Below, piece by piece: positions 1 through 11,055 of a stretch of 64,000 nucleotides of DNA (position 1 is the first letter of the stretch; each line of letters opens with the position of its first letter). Under the pieces are notes generated by a model. The model saw nothing but the letters and a program-made list of their open reading frames with translations, did not search any database and was not told the DNA's origin. The DNA comes from Yponomeuta sedellus (Eukaryota > Arthropoda > Insecta > Lepidoptera > Yponomeutidae): NCBI GenBank assembly GCA_934045075.1, contig OW203722.1, forward strand, positions 13,206,796 through 13,270,795, written 5' to 3'. The position numbers were made by a program, and so were the translations under genes.

Positions 1-393
1 GTACCTTCCCTTACCGACCTGTCTTAAAAATCCACCACGTATACCCTCACAGAAGTCATGGTATGGAGCAAGTGTTGAATATATTTTAAAAAATCACTAG
101 TACAATATTTAAGTAAATTACGCTTACTTATCCTTATAAAAATCAACATAAGAGATAATTATTTGCCGATTTGGCATTACAGAAATTAACCATTGGGTTT
201 TCACACTAAACTATTATCTGTATCATGACGACCAGTGTTTAGTCACACATTGGTCAAGATATTTCACTGTTAGCAAGTGTTACTGCTCCTAAAAATTTAC
301 AAATGTATCAAACTTAGTATAAGTCAGCCAAATACTTAAAGGCAAGTTTTCTACCATTGTACTTACACTAAATCTTCTCATGATCTATTACAG
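1..393. other. ANAPC10 upstream intron, no feature recognised
   Basis: AT-rich sequence upstream of the terminal ANAPC10 exon. I found no exon-like coding stretch or known repeat in it. It is probably intron, because the next exon begins at an acceptor site. Confidence 0.4.
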
Positions 394-605
394 GTTGGGA
401 AATGATACCAATCAAGGATATACAGGACCGGCCTATAAGAACCTACATGATACAGATAGCTGTACTGAGCAACCACCAGAATGGCAGGGACACACACATG
501 CGACAAATAAAGGTGCATTCCCCCTGCGAGCCTCCCTCTTTCGACATGAACAAGTTTAGGAACTTCTCGACTGTACAATTTCAGCAATATGCAACCATTC
601 GATAA
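394..605 (+). CDS. ANAPC10: Anaphase-promoting complex subunit 10, last exon (partial)
   Basis: This is the final exon of the APC/C subunit 10 (Doc1) gene. The protein is a DOC-domain processivity factor that, with the co-activator, forms the D-box receptor of this cell-cycle ubiquitin ligase. The exon follows an acceptor (TTACAG) and its first two bases complete a split codon. It reads GWEMIPIKD..., then the family-diagnostic stretch MIQIAVLSNHQNGRDTHMRQ, and ends ...QYATIR with TAA at 603-605. The C-terminal Ile-Arg matches the conserved IR tail that docks on TPR subunits of the complex (family knowledge). Earlier exons lie outside the window. The gene converges with EIF2B5, with stop codons about 295 bp apart. 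Confidence 0.9.
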
Positions 606-688
606 ACTGCAACATAATATGATTTAAAAGGACAATTAAGTGATTATGTAGTGATATTAAATTCAAATTTGTAAAAATTATAAATTAT

Positions 689-694
689 TTTATT
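689..694 (-). terminator. Candidate poly(A) signal of EIF2B5
   Basis: AATAAA on the minus strand, about 206 bp past the EIF2B5 stop codon. It is the nearest canonical hexamer I saw downstream of that gene. The assignment is positional inference. Confidence 0.4.
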
Positions 695-899
695 TCTTAA
701 CATCTAATAGGTATTTTTTACAGTTTCACAATAATATAAATTAGATCAATCAACATCCTAAGGAAGAAGTCGGCTGACATACCAAAATATGATACACACA
801 ATTACACAATTATATTATAGCATGCAATGGAAACATGTGTATTAAGCAGGATACTTTCTTTTTAGACTGAACTATCTATCGGTGACTGGTACACCATAC

Positions 900-3800
900 T
901 CAATCTGATTCTTCACTTTCCTCACTGGCTTGCTGGAGCCATTCAAAGAACTTTACCAAAGAGATCTGCTTTAGCACTGGACTCTCATTTTCCTGCAAGT
1001 CCTTGTACCATTCCATCAAAGAGTCTTCATCAACTGTATCAAACTCGTACAATAGATGTACTATTTGCCCAGCTCTTCCTTCCAGCCATTCACATTTTAT
1101 ACAACTCTCCTAAAATAATAATAATAGATAAACACTTATTTATGTAAAACAGCATGGATGAAAGCTCAATGAATCAATAAAATTTAATAAGCAAAAAATT
1201 TTTACCTCAATTGCTTTCAAACAATCCATTATAGATGATTTGGTCTTGATATAATTCAATAATACAGGCCTGAAGAATTTGAGGATGTCCTTTATAGTAT
1301 TGAGTACATTTTTATCTTGAGTTAACACAGGTAAGCTGAACAATGCTCTGATGACATAGAAGTTTACTTCATGCAACTGAATGTTGTAGGCATAGCGTGA
1401 GGAGTTGATCTCCAATATCAGGTAGTCACATTTGAGTTTCTCATCGTAGCCTCTTGCCAAACTGTCAATGACTTCTTGCAGGAAAACTGGAATATATTTT
1501 AATCTTGTTTACAAATTATTTTAACAGTAACACAAACAGGGCCCTGTTTCATAGAACAATTCAAGGTTTACTATGACAATTGCAATTTTTATTGCATAGC
1601 CAATTAACATGTAGATTAATACAGCTTCTGAATTGACAAAATAGCTACATAATATAAATAAAAGTTTAGTGGACTATACACTGAGCTGCATTTCATAAAA
1701 GTATTGAATAGTCACATCCTCGTTTATCTGCAGGTACATGCATGACTTACAGTCATGTACAAACATCATAATATGTAATTTTCCTCACTGTTTGTGTCTT
1801 CAGGCACTGGTGAGTCGGGCAGCGAAGACTGATGGCTGCTAGCTGAAGAGTAACAAGATTCACTGTCACTCCATTTCTTGTCGAAGCCGATGAACTCATC
1901 TGTTTCACTACCAGAAGATTCATTCTCCCATTCTGTTCCACTTTCTGATGTGGACTTTGATAGTATTTTCTCTGAAATTGATAACATTAATAGATGTTTC
2001 AGTTTCTTTAACTATTGCCTGGGTTTTAGAAATCATTAACCCAGGTTTTTGTTTTATACTAAATTATGATATAATGGTTCTTACCATTTCCTTGATCAGC
2101 TAAAGAACTTTCAATGACACATCCCTTTAATTCACTATTAGCTTTTACAGTAACATTTTCAGCAACAATAGTGCCACCCTCTAAATTTGAATTTTCCTCA
2201 ATAACACAGTTTTCATTGATAAAGCTATTGAGAATTCTGCAGTTGTCTTTTACAGTCACATTGTTTAATACATGGCTGTCTGTGATGGTCACATTTTTGC
2301 CTATTGTACAGTTGGCGCCAATAATTGATTTGGACACTGTTGCATTGTCGCTAATAGAGGTTCCATCGCCAATTAATACATCTTCTACTATGGAACACGA
2401 TCTGGAAAATAAACCAATAAGTAATTTAATATTCAATACTATCCAATACAATATTCAATACATACCTACTCAGTGTAGAGTTTTTGTTCCGGTATATATG
2501 GTTTCCCATAAACATGTATTTGTCTTGGTAAAATGAACCAGTTTCTATAGATAGGGGATGAGCCCAATGATGCAAAATATCTTTACTGTAACAAAAATAT
2601 CAGAATTTGTTAGAATTACTTGATCAAATTGTAAGCAACAATCTACTACAACTAACAATTTAATTGAAAAGTGATGACCATAAGATCCATTATGATCTTA
2701 CCAAACAATCTGGTAAGTTTTCCAGTTAGTGGCAGTAGCAGCATACTGATCACCTTTCAGCAGCACATAGTAAAGAGAGCTGGCCAGAATCTCCTCATTG
2801 ATTAAAATACCATGGATGAAGTCATCTCTAGTTTGAAAATCGAAATTGTCTGAGAATAGTGGCAACACTGATGGAGAACACATAGCTATGTTCGTATCAG
2901 CTAGATTATGATGGAGTTTGACTTCTGAATGACTGAGCACAATTTCCTGGAACAACATTTTATGTAGTTGTAGGTGAATAAGGTACTGTTAGGTAACATT
3001 AGTAATACTTAAAATTAATCAAGATTAGTCGACATAATGCACCCCAATTATTTGGCTCGAGGTGAATTAAGGCCACTTTGTTAAGGGGTACTTTTAACCT
3101 AATTCACCTAGGTATTTTAATTCACCCAGAGGTCGCGGGTTCGTATCCCGGCATGGGTGGAATTTTTAGCCTCTAACTAGGTTTTTAAAATTGTCTTTAG
3201 CACAGGTTAGTGCATTAAAAATAAAAATAGTATAATCACCTAGGTATATTAAGTGGAATGATGTATAATTTTTTCTGGGACCAGCAATTAATACAAATAA
3301 AAACCAACCCAAATTGACAATTGCAAAGTAAACTTACCAAAGGCAGAGATATTGTTTTATCACTAGACTTGGATTTGTATTTCTGATGCATTAATAATTT
3401 ATTGGTCTTGCCATCAGCTGCTAGGACAAAGGGCTTGTCACAGCTGATCAGGGGATGTCCCCAAGATACCTTCTTGTACACAAGAGTCATTGCAGCCCCT
3501 TTGTCACGTTTGCAGGTTTGCCTGTGAAATTGAAAATGGTTGTTCTGTATTGAATCATAATACTGATTTTGGGGCACAGACTGCTTTTTCTACTTTATTA
3601 TTTATAGTAGGCAGGAAGCACTTATTTTGAAATTAAGTTAAATGTGTAAAACAAAACATCAATACCTGAACCCCACAAGGGAAGACCAAGGACGAGTACA
3701 AAAAATGTCTTAATTTTGTTTATTAAGGGAACTTACTTATGCTGCTCCAAGATTGATGCAAATGGAATGTTAGTAATGGTGTTTACTCCAGTCAGTATAA

Positions 3801-5041
3801 AATAACTCCTGATGATGCCAGCCGCATCTATTTCTCTCATCACATCACCCATGGTCTGGCATGTTTCTGACGTCATCACTTGGACATCCATGGACCAACT
3901 CCAGGGTACCTTTTTCTCAACACTCAGTCTGTAAACATTAATGATAAAGAGAGATAAAGTAAAGAATAAAGTCAAGTCCCAAAATTGACTTGAATTTTAA
4001 TATTGATCAGACGAAACACAGAAAGTCAAAATAACACTGTCAAAGGGAGTGGACAATTATTTGCTTCTTGATTTTCCATAGTATTTCTTAACGACTTAAC
4101 GATTATTTATTATGTTTTACCAAATAAATAAACGCGATTGGACCTGTTTAATATACAACTTTGATTTTCCATATTGTGTGAAAGTGAGACCAATAATAAT
4201 AACTTCCACACAATAGAATCAGTCTTGGTTTCAAACTAGGATACCATGTGCTCTGGTAACCAGGCAAGGAAATCACTAATATAGAAAGACACTCAGATTT
4301 GATATGATAAATTATTAGCTTACCTACTATTATTAAATAGTTAGTAAATAGTTATTATATTATTAAATAGTTTACGTAATAAATAATCCTTATTAGACCT
4401 GTTCATCTAATCTGCTATACTAATAGTGCTATAAGTACTTACTATTGAGTTGTATTAACTTTTAGGTCCAGATAAAAACAATACATCTGGTCACTAAGAA
4501 GTTAATTGCATATTGAACTGTTGTGATACTTAATTTGAATCATTTCTATAAATATGTATTCATTTTGTATATTTGATCTAATTAAAGGTATTGAAAAAAA
4601 AATCACCCAGTGAAGCCTGGTCAGCCAGGGTGATTAGACCACACCCCACAAACCACAAGGCTTGTGGGAGGCCAAGCAAGTCCTGGAGAGGGATGTATGT
4701 GGTAGATTATAATATAAAAAAAGAGACTCATATTATTATTATTGAAAAAAAAACCTACCTGATGTAATCCTTGATTTTAGCTCCATCATAACAGCAAAAC
4801 AGAATAGTTTCGCCTACACCACCTCGCGCTAGAGATTCAAGCACCAAATCTATGAAAGGCACTCCAGCTATGTTGAGAAGACCCTGAAATAAACCAATAC
4901 ATACATCAATTATGTTTATTTCATATTTTTTTGAAAAAGGTTTTCACTTCGTACCAAATTTTTGGTGACTGGTTGGAAGTTTTTATTGAACGTATCCATT
5001 ATCACAACAGCTTGAACCACGTTTTCTTTGTCTAACTCCAT
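900..5041 (-). CDS. EIF2B5: Translation initiation factor eIF-2B subunit epsilon
   Basis: Catalytic subunit of the eIF2B guanine nucleotide exchange factor, which recharges eIF2 with GTP in the cytosol. Exons (minus strand, 5'->3'): 5041-4955, 4883-4759, 3928-3737, 3521-3338, 2946-2702, 2585-2466, 2401-2085, 1971-1789, 1486-1206, 1109-900. All junctions are GT/AG and all phases agree, giving 647 residues, within the family's usual size. Exons 1-5 encode the nucleotidyltransferase-like domain (GLLNIAGVPFIDLVLE, then DNFDFQTRDDFIHGILINEE). Exons 6-7 encode left-handed beta-helix hexapeptide repeats (IVEDVLIGDGTSI, IIGANCTIG). Exon 8 is an acidic Ser/Glu linker. Exons 9-10 encode the W2/HEAT exchange domain, starting FLQEVIDSLARGYDEKL and ending in an acidic tail (FFEWLQQASEESEESD). 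The start MELDKENVVQAVV is the only good ATG at the gene head. In exon 8 the donor GTGAGG at 1788 is needed to stay open; reading on reaches a stop. Confidence 0.95.
3128..3235 (+). repeat. tRNA-derived SINE, 5'-truncated copy
   Basis: Lies in EIF2B5 intron 4. It contains a box B-like GGTTCGTATCC, then the SINE body (GCCTCTAACTAGG... GGTTAGTGCATTAAAAATAA) and an A-rich tail. It is the same family as the copies at 19980-20265, 40970-41095 and 45925-46265. Confidence 0.7.
4130..4290. repeat. Possible dispersed repeat fragment
   Basis: Includes a block CAAACTAGGATACCATGTG that recurs, slightly changed, at about 43010-43030 just before the Harbinger element. The shared text suggests a degraded interspersed repeat, but boundaries and class are not visible. 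Confidence 0.3.
4600..4745. other. EIF2B5 intron 2 segment, possible retroelement tail
   Basis: GC-richer islet with GAAGCCTGGTCAGCCAGG and CACAAGGCTTGTGGGAGG, followed by a short TTATTATTATT run, inside an otherwise AT-rich intron. It resembles a 3' fragment of a non-LTR element, but there is no coding remnant to confirm it. Confidence 0.25.
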
Positions 5042-5143
5042 AATTTTAAGTAATCAGCTTTTAAGTTTAAATTTTGCACTTTTCTTTCTCGCGGTTAGAG
5101 GTTAGTTTTTTTTGACAACTTAGTTCAGCTGTGGTTCACTGTG

Positions 5144-5156
5144 GTTCATTCAGCTA
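5144..5156 (+). repeat. Target-site duplication (left) of the non-LTR element
   Basis: GTTCATTCAGCTA, repeated exactly at 14080-14092 immediately after the poly(A) tail. The pair defines the insertion boundaries. Confidence 0.9.
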
Positions 5157-5291
5157 GTTTTTTTTTTTGGCGGGCTTTTGAAGAGGATAGGCGCGTTCTT
5201 TGAAAATTTTTCAAAAATATTTCTGAAAATTGTTAAAACTCGATAAACTTACGCTAAAAGTATTTAAAACATCGTCGTTAGGTTCGGCGAG

Positions 5292-5894
5292 ATGAAAGAT
5301 CGCCCGGGGGCAAAGCCCCCTGGGCTTTCCGAGGATGAACCTCCTCCCAAATTAAAGAGGGGGCGAACTGAGGACCATGGACGCGAACATCACGGCGAGC
5401 AGCAGCAGGATGATGGATTCAAGCCATATCTGAAACCAGGTTACAGGCGGCTGTACGCGGAAAATTTGGTGAGCGATGAATTCATTGTCTTTGTTGAATC
5501 CGAAAATGGCAGAATTGGTAATAAAAACCCTGACCAGCTAAACACGATCTTCAAAAATGACGTCAAGGGCGTGGTGGGCATCAAGCGCATCAATGCTAAT
5601 AAAATTGGTGTGTGCTTTGGACAAGCTTCCAATGCGAACAACTTCCTGACGAATGACGAACTGCTGAAGAAACAGGGCTTTAGAGCCTATATTCCCGCGA
5701 GGTCTGTAGAGACTATTGGGGTCCTTCGCTTCGTTCCAACAAGTATCACGAATGAAGAACTGTTTAAGAAACTTGCAGCAGAATTTGAAATTGTAGGCGT
5801 AAGGCGCTTTACCCGCAAGGTCGACGGAGAAATTGTTCCGTACAGTTCAGTGTCTGTGACTTTCTTGTCACAGACACTACCGGAGTATGTATAA
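5292..5894 (+). pseudogene. Retrotransposon ORF1 (gag-like), N-terminal part
   Basis: Begins MKDRPGAKPPGLSEDEPPP and runs 200 codons to ...QTLPEYV. It then stops at a TAA made by the junction with the pogo-like insert. The part seen contains the gag region upstream of the zinc knuckles. The remainder continues at 7272. If the insert (5894-7269) and one TA copy are set aside, the two halves are in the same frame, and ORF1 would run from 5292 to 7836 as 388 residues. It is therefore broken only by the nested insertion. Confidence 0.85.
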
Positions 5895-7269
5895 GGTGAG
5901 GTGGGGTAAGAGGGTCACCGGGGTAAGAGGGTCTAGTGACAATAACTAGTAAACCAAAGCGTTTATCACTATGCTTTTCTGTCGATAAAACAGACAAGGC
6001 AAATTAGTTTGAATGGTTTTCATGAGATGTCGCTACGATACTCAAAGGCCGCAAAAAATGAAGAAATGTCTCAGAGTTGTGAATTCGACTAGCACAAAGT
6101 TGGCGCGTTATTTTGCAAACCAATAATTGCTTGAAAAAAGACTGCTGGTAATAATTTCACTAAATAAATGCACGAAGAAAACTGTAAGTATTTCGTTTTA
6201 TTAGTCATTTTAGATAAAAAACCACTAATAATACGAGTTTCTTTTGCTTGTAAATTCCAACCTCCAAAAACATTAGCTGGTGTAAGAGGGACACTATTGA
6301 CGGGGAAAGAGGAACATATGTTTCTCTTCCCCCATGTCAGGGGTGACAAACATTTTGAATAGGTAGGTAAATAAAATAAAACAAAAAACATTCTAATATT
6401 TAACATTAAAATGTTGTCAAAATAAAAGAGTTGTGTTTTGTAATACGTCTCTTTGTAGTCGAGACTTTGTTTCAAATTTTAGTATTTTGAATTAGAATTT
6501 AGTAAAATAGTAATTTTGATTGTTACAGGAATAATATGAAAAATGTTGCGAAAATATGAACATCGGATAGAAGCAGATATGATAATGAAAAATTAAGGGA
6601 CGCTGTCAGGGCAGTAAAAAGTGAAACAATATCTGCTTATGCGCTGCATCAAAACTTTATAATATACCAAGGGTAACAATTGTTAACCACATATTTAAAC
6701 CGCGTTTGAGCCCTTTTCATTTAATCTCTAACTCGAACATAGTGCCCCTTTTTTTGTGTAACTGCTATAATTCTGTTTAATTTTATTATTACTGTTTGTA
6801 TGGAGAGTAAACTAAAAAAAAAATAGCTGGTCCAGTTCATTTTAGTTTGTTACCCCTGATCGGACCTGTATGTTCCTCTTACCCCAAATTGGTTTACTCT
6901 TTAGTTTCATTCTAAATTAAACCTTATTTCAACGACAGTAAGATTTAATATTGACTGAAGCAGTTCTACCCAGAACTTCACGAGAAATTAGCAACGAATA
7001 TTTAAATTCAAACTTCATTTTTATGAAATACAATGACTGTCCCTCTTACCCCATATGAGGGGGAAGAGGAACGTTTATACAATCTGGATATTTATGCAAA
7101 TATCATCGTAAGAACTATTAGCAGCGCAATTAAAATTAGTCCATGGGAAGCTAACACATAAAGGTTCGTTTTGTGTGTTTCGAAGATCTTGTAAGACTTT
7201 AACTGTCCTTCCTAACCCACAAAATATTTTACTGAAAATAGAGTATGTTCCTCTTACCCCACCTCACCT
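5894..7269. mobile_element. Pogo-like (Tc1/mariner superfamily) DNA transposon, decayed, nested in gag
   Basis: Terminal inverted repeats AGGTGAGGTGGGGTAAGAGG (left) and its complement (right), flanked by TA at 5892-5893 and 7270-7271, the duplication typical of Tc1/mariner/pogo. A stretch at 6563-6702 reads as a pogo/CENP-B-type helix-turn-helix start. The GGGGTAAGAGG motif recurs inside, with near matches around 5905-5930, 6290-6310, 6880-6895 and 7040-7075 in both orientations. There is no full transposase, so it is non-autonomous or internally deleted. Confidence 0.8.
6563..6702 (+). pseudogene. Remnant of pogo-type transposase N-terminus
   Basis: Reads SDRSRYDNEKLRDAVRAVKS then ETISAYALHQNF. 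After a one-base frame change it continues NIPRVTIVNHIFK. The order (Y..E.L..AV.AV..G..S...A...F.IPR.T...H) is the psq/CENP-B-like HTH that opens pogo and Tigger transposases. The catalytic domain is absent. Confidence 0.65.
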
Positions 7270-7271
7270 TA

Positions 7272-7836
7272 CCTAGATCTGTATAGATTTAAGGTCAATG
7301 AGTACAGAGCACCACTTCTGCAGTGCTTTAAGTGCTTCAGATTTAACCATGGAGCGAAGTTCTGTAAAGGACTGCAGAAGTGCTCTATCTGCTCTGGTGA
7401 GCACCACTTCACAAAATGCGACAAAGAGGATGAATTGAAATGTATCAACTGCCAAGGGCCTCACTTGGCAATTTCCAGAGACTGTCCAGTTAAAAAAAAC
7501 AAGTTAGAAGAACATGTTAATAGGACTAACTATGCAAAAATTGCTGCTTCAGCCAAAAAACAAGACAATATTGTCAAAAACTACAACTCGAACTTCCCTC
7601 CACTGAAAGCCAAGCCTTCGCCAATGATTGCTAGGGCTCCCACAAAACCCATAGTAACAGAACCTCCACAACTTGTGATCTCAAATTCAAATTTAGTCAA
7701 AGAAATAGTCAAGAGCGACTTCATCTTAAATGGTTTGGTAGGAGCTTTGGTAACATTGGCGAATGGTAATTTGCCCAAAATCAATGCTTCCATTGTGCAG
7801 GAAGTGTTGATTAAATCACTACAGAATAATGGATAA
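7272..7836 (+). pseudogene. Retrotransposon ORF1 (gag-like), C-terminal zinc-knuckle part
   Basis: Continues ORF1 after the pogo-like insert: LYRFKVNEYRAPLLQCFKCF, then three Cys/His knuckles (CFKCFRFNHGAKFC, CSICSGEHHFTKC, CINCQGPHLAISRDC), a basic linker and a C-terminal region. The stop codon overlaps the ORF2 ATG by 8 nt (7829-7836), a layout compatible with coupled translation of ORF2. Confidence 0.85.
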
Positions 7837-10825
7837 ATCATTTATTACAATAGTACAGTTTAATGTAGAAGGAGTTATTAACAAGAAGCCATTATTAATT
7901 TCATTTTTATTAAATAATGATGTAGACGTTTGTCTTTTAAATGAGACTTGGCTTAGGAACAATAGCACTTTTAATATTCCTAATTACAATATAATTCGAC
8001 AAGACGGGAAAGATGGACGAGGAGGTGTAGCAATTTTAGTTAAATCCAATTTGAAATTCTCTACTGTCTCTGTTCCTTTTTACAATTTTATGCATTCTGC
8101 TGCAATAATCTTACAAACCAATGCTGGTAATTTATCAATTCTCTGTAGTTATATACCGCCTCCTAATGATAACCGTAGATTTCAGTGCAGAAGACTCAAA
8201 CAGATTTTGAATATGTTACCGAAACCAATGCTTTTTTCGGGCGATCTCAACGCCCATCACGTCGCTTTTGGGTGTTTGAGGTCTAACTCTCGCGGTAATG
8301 AGATCTATAACACACTCGATGAGTATGATCTATGTATATTAAACACTGGTTTTCCTACCACTGTAGGTAGTCCTTCTAAAATGCCTTCTGCAATTGATAT
8401 TTCTTCTGTCAGTCCTTCTGTTGCTCCTCTTTGCGAGTGGACAGTTCATGATGATGCGATGGGCAGCTATCATTTTCCAACAGTTATAACAATTCACACC
8501 ACAATTCATAAATACGATATTGGTAATTCCGCTGATCGATATCTTTATAATAAAGCAGATTGGCAGGCTTATGCATCTGAAACAGAGAGAATATTAGGGC
8601 AATTTAATATAGACAGTAGTAACCCAGTCAAAACTTACAATGATTTTTGCGAAGAACTTAATCAGATTAAAGATGTCACTATTCCAAAGCTAAGGAAAAC
8701 TAATAGCATTGTCATTAAAAAGCCTGTTCCTTGGTGGGACAATGAATGCTCAGATGCTGTTAATAAAAGTAAAGAAGCTCTAAATATGTATAGAAGTAAT
8801 GGTAATATGTCGAGTTACATTGAATATAAAAAATTAAATGCTTTTAAAAAAAGATTATTAAAAGAAAAGAAGAAATACGGATGGACTAAATTAGTTGAAT
8901 CTTTTAACAGGTATACACCTATAAGCACTATTTGGAATTACATCAAAAGATTCAAACGTGTAACATTACCCAAAATGCCCAAAAGCGACGAATGGATTCC
9001 AGCCTTCATTGATAAATATGCTCCACCGTCTCCTCCTGAAAAAAACATAGACATAAACTCATTAAATGAAATCTTTAATAACACAGGGAATAGTAATTGT
9101 GCTCATCTTTCAGAACCATTTTCCTTTGCAGAATTCACATTTGCTATCAAATATAGAAAAGATACAACCCCAGGATTAGATGACATTCCTTACAAGCTTA
9201 TTAGGAACATGCATGTTGATGCCCAAAAATCGTTATTGGAAATGTACAATGTATTGTGGATGACTCAGTCCATTCCTGAAGCTTGGAAAACACAATGCGT
9301 TATTCCTATATTGAAACCAGACAAGTCTAGTGATGACTTTAATTCATATAGACCAATTTCTTTATCCTCATGTGTAGGTAAATTGTTTGAGTTTATGCTT
9401 AAAACCAGATTAGACCATTACGTAGAGCAGAATAAAATCTTACCAGAGCAGCAATTCGGCTTCAGGAAGGGTCGTAGTGCTACAGAGAGCTTTACTTCAC
9501 TCATCTCTGACATCAGGAATTCCTTTCACAGCCAATCAGCCACCGTATGTGCATTTCTTGATGTACAGGGAGCTTTTGATAATGTTGATCCATCTGTATT
9601 GGCAGGAATTTTATCAGAGATTGGTATGCCAGGACATGTCTGTAAATGGATATTTCATTTTCTTTATGATAGGACTATGTATGTTAAATTTAACAACATA
9701 CTACACGGACCAGGACAAGTTTTTAAAGGTACTATGCAAGGAGCAACCATATCCCCTTTATTGTACAATATTTATACATCTCAGATAAATAAATATCTGA
9801 CCCAGACTGGAGTTCAATTCCTGCAGTATGCAGATGATTTGTTAATATACTCTGTACATAAGGATGTAAATATAGCTGTAAATAATTTAAATTTAGCCCT
9901 CTCTCAAGTGCATAATTATTATTTTAATAAGCTCAAATTGGTTATAAATCCATTAAAGAGTGGAGCTATGCTTTTCTCCAAAAGGCTTTCTCCTTGTAAT
10001 AGTTTGGTAGAATACAATAATCTCCCTATACCTTGGTTGAAAGAAAAGAAGTTTCTTGGTATATTGCTGGATCATAGGCTAACATTTGAATCTCACATAA
10101 ATTATATCATCAAAAACGCCTCCAAAGCCCTTAATATACTTCGGTCTCTGGCAGGAGTACATTGGGGGTCTGACCCAAAAATATTATCTATGTTATATAA
10201 GAGCATTATGCGCAGCCATTTCGATTATAGCTCAATTGCTTATATGGGGGCAAGCCTTGCTTTGCTGAAGAAATTAGAAGTTATTCAGAATAAAGCTTTG
10301 AGAATTATTACAGGGGCTATGTGCTCTACTCCAATTAATGCAATGCAATGTGAGGCTTGCATTCCCCCTTTACATCTTAGACGTCTACAGCTAGCTGAAA
10401 GGTTCTGTTTGAAAATGTTAACTAAAAATAATAGAGTTGTCTTAGATCACATTTTACCAATGCATGCCACTGAATTGGGCAATTCAGTGGCTCCTTATGC
10501 AAATTTTAATCAGATATTAAATGGTAACATACCAACCTTATTAAGAATAGTTTTACATTTGAATGATTTAACAAAAAATTTGCATCAGGATAATTTGTGG
10601 CCCCTCTATAGGATGGATCTCGATATTCTATTGAAAAATAATTTTGTACATAAACCATGCATTACGAACCAACAAGATTTACTTGCTTTCCTGGAAAATA
10701 ATCATCTGTATTCCATCTATACTGATGGCTCTAAAACAGTTGATAGGGTAAACTCAGCATTTTTTGACCCTCAGTTAAAGAAAACTAAATGGGAAAAAAT
10801 TTCCATTATGGACCATCGATTAGAG
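7829..10825 (+). pseudogene. Retrotransposon ORF2: endonuclease, reverse transcriptase, start of RNase H
   Basis: Starts MDKSFITIVQFNVEGVINKK. Residues about 1-230 are an AP-like endonuclease (NETW, YIPPP, SGDLNAHH). Residues about 470-760 are a reverse transcriptase with PISL, FLDVQGAFDNV, QGATISPLLYN and the catalytic FLQYADDLLIYS near residue 665. RNase H begins at about residue 965 (SIYTDGSKTV, first catalytic Asp) and is cut by the Merlin insertion after ...KKTKWEK. Up to there it is open for about 990 codons, so the copy was probably active not long before the insertion. Confidence 0.9.
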
Positions 10826-10900
10826 GGGTAAGGGGCGGGGGAGGGGGGGGGGAGGGGGGCGGGGGAACCCCCCGGTACCATCCCCGCCCCGCGGAACCCC
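10826..10900 (+). other. G-run cluster with quadruplex potential
   Basis: Contains many runs of 4-9 G within about 50 nt (GGGGTAAGGGGCGGGGGAGG then further runs), followed by complementary C runs (CCCCCC, CCCCGCCCCGC). It could fold as a G-quadruplex or a GC hairpin. It is very unlike the surrounding AT-rich DNA. Confidence 0.7.
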
Positions 10901-11055
10901 ATGGTTATGGTGATATTCATGTTTTAAATTTTGAGAATTTTGAGGTTAGAATAGCACTATTTTGGTATTAAAACGAAATGGGTGGAGCTTAGTATGGGGA
11001 AGGTAAAAGGTTTTCTCATAGTGAGAATAAAACACTTAGTTTTAGACATTATTAT

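Noticed and set aside
2114..2536. Plus-strand open frame of 140 codons
   Set aside because: It is the antisense shadow of EIF2B5 exons 6-7, whose hexapeptide repeats and splice sites are convincing on the minus strand.
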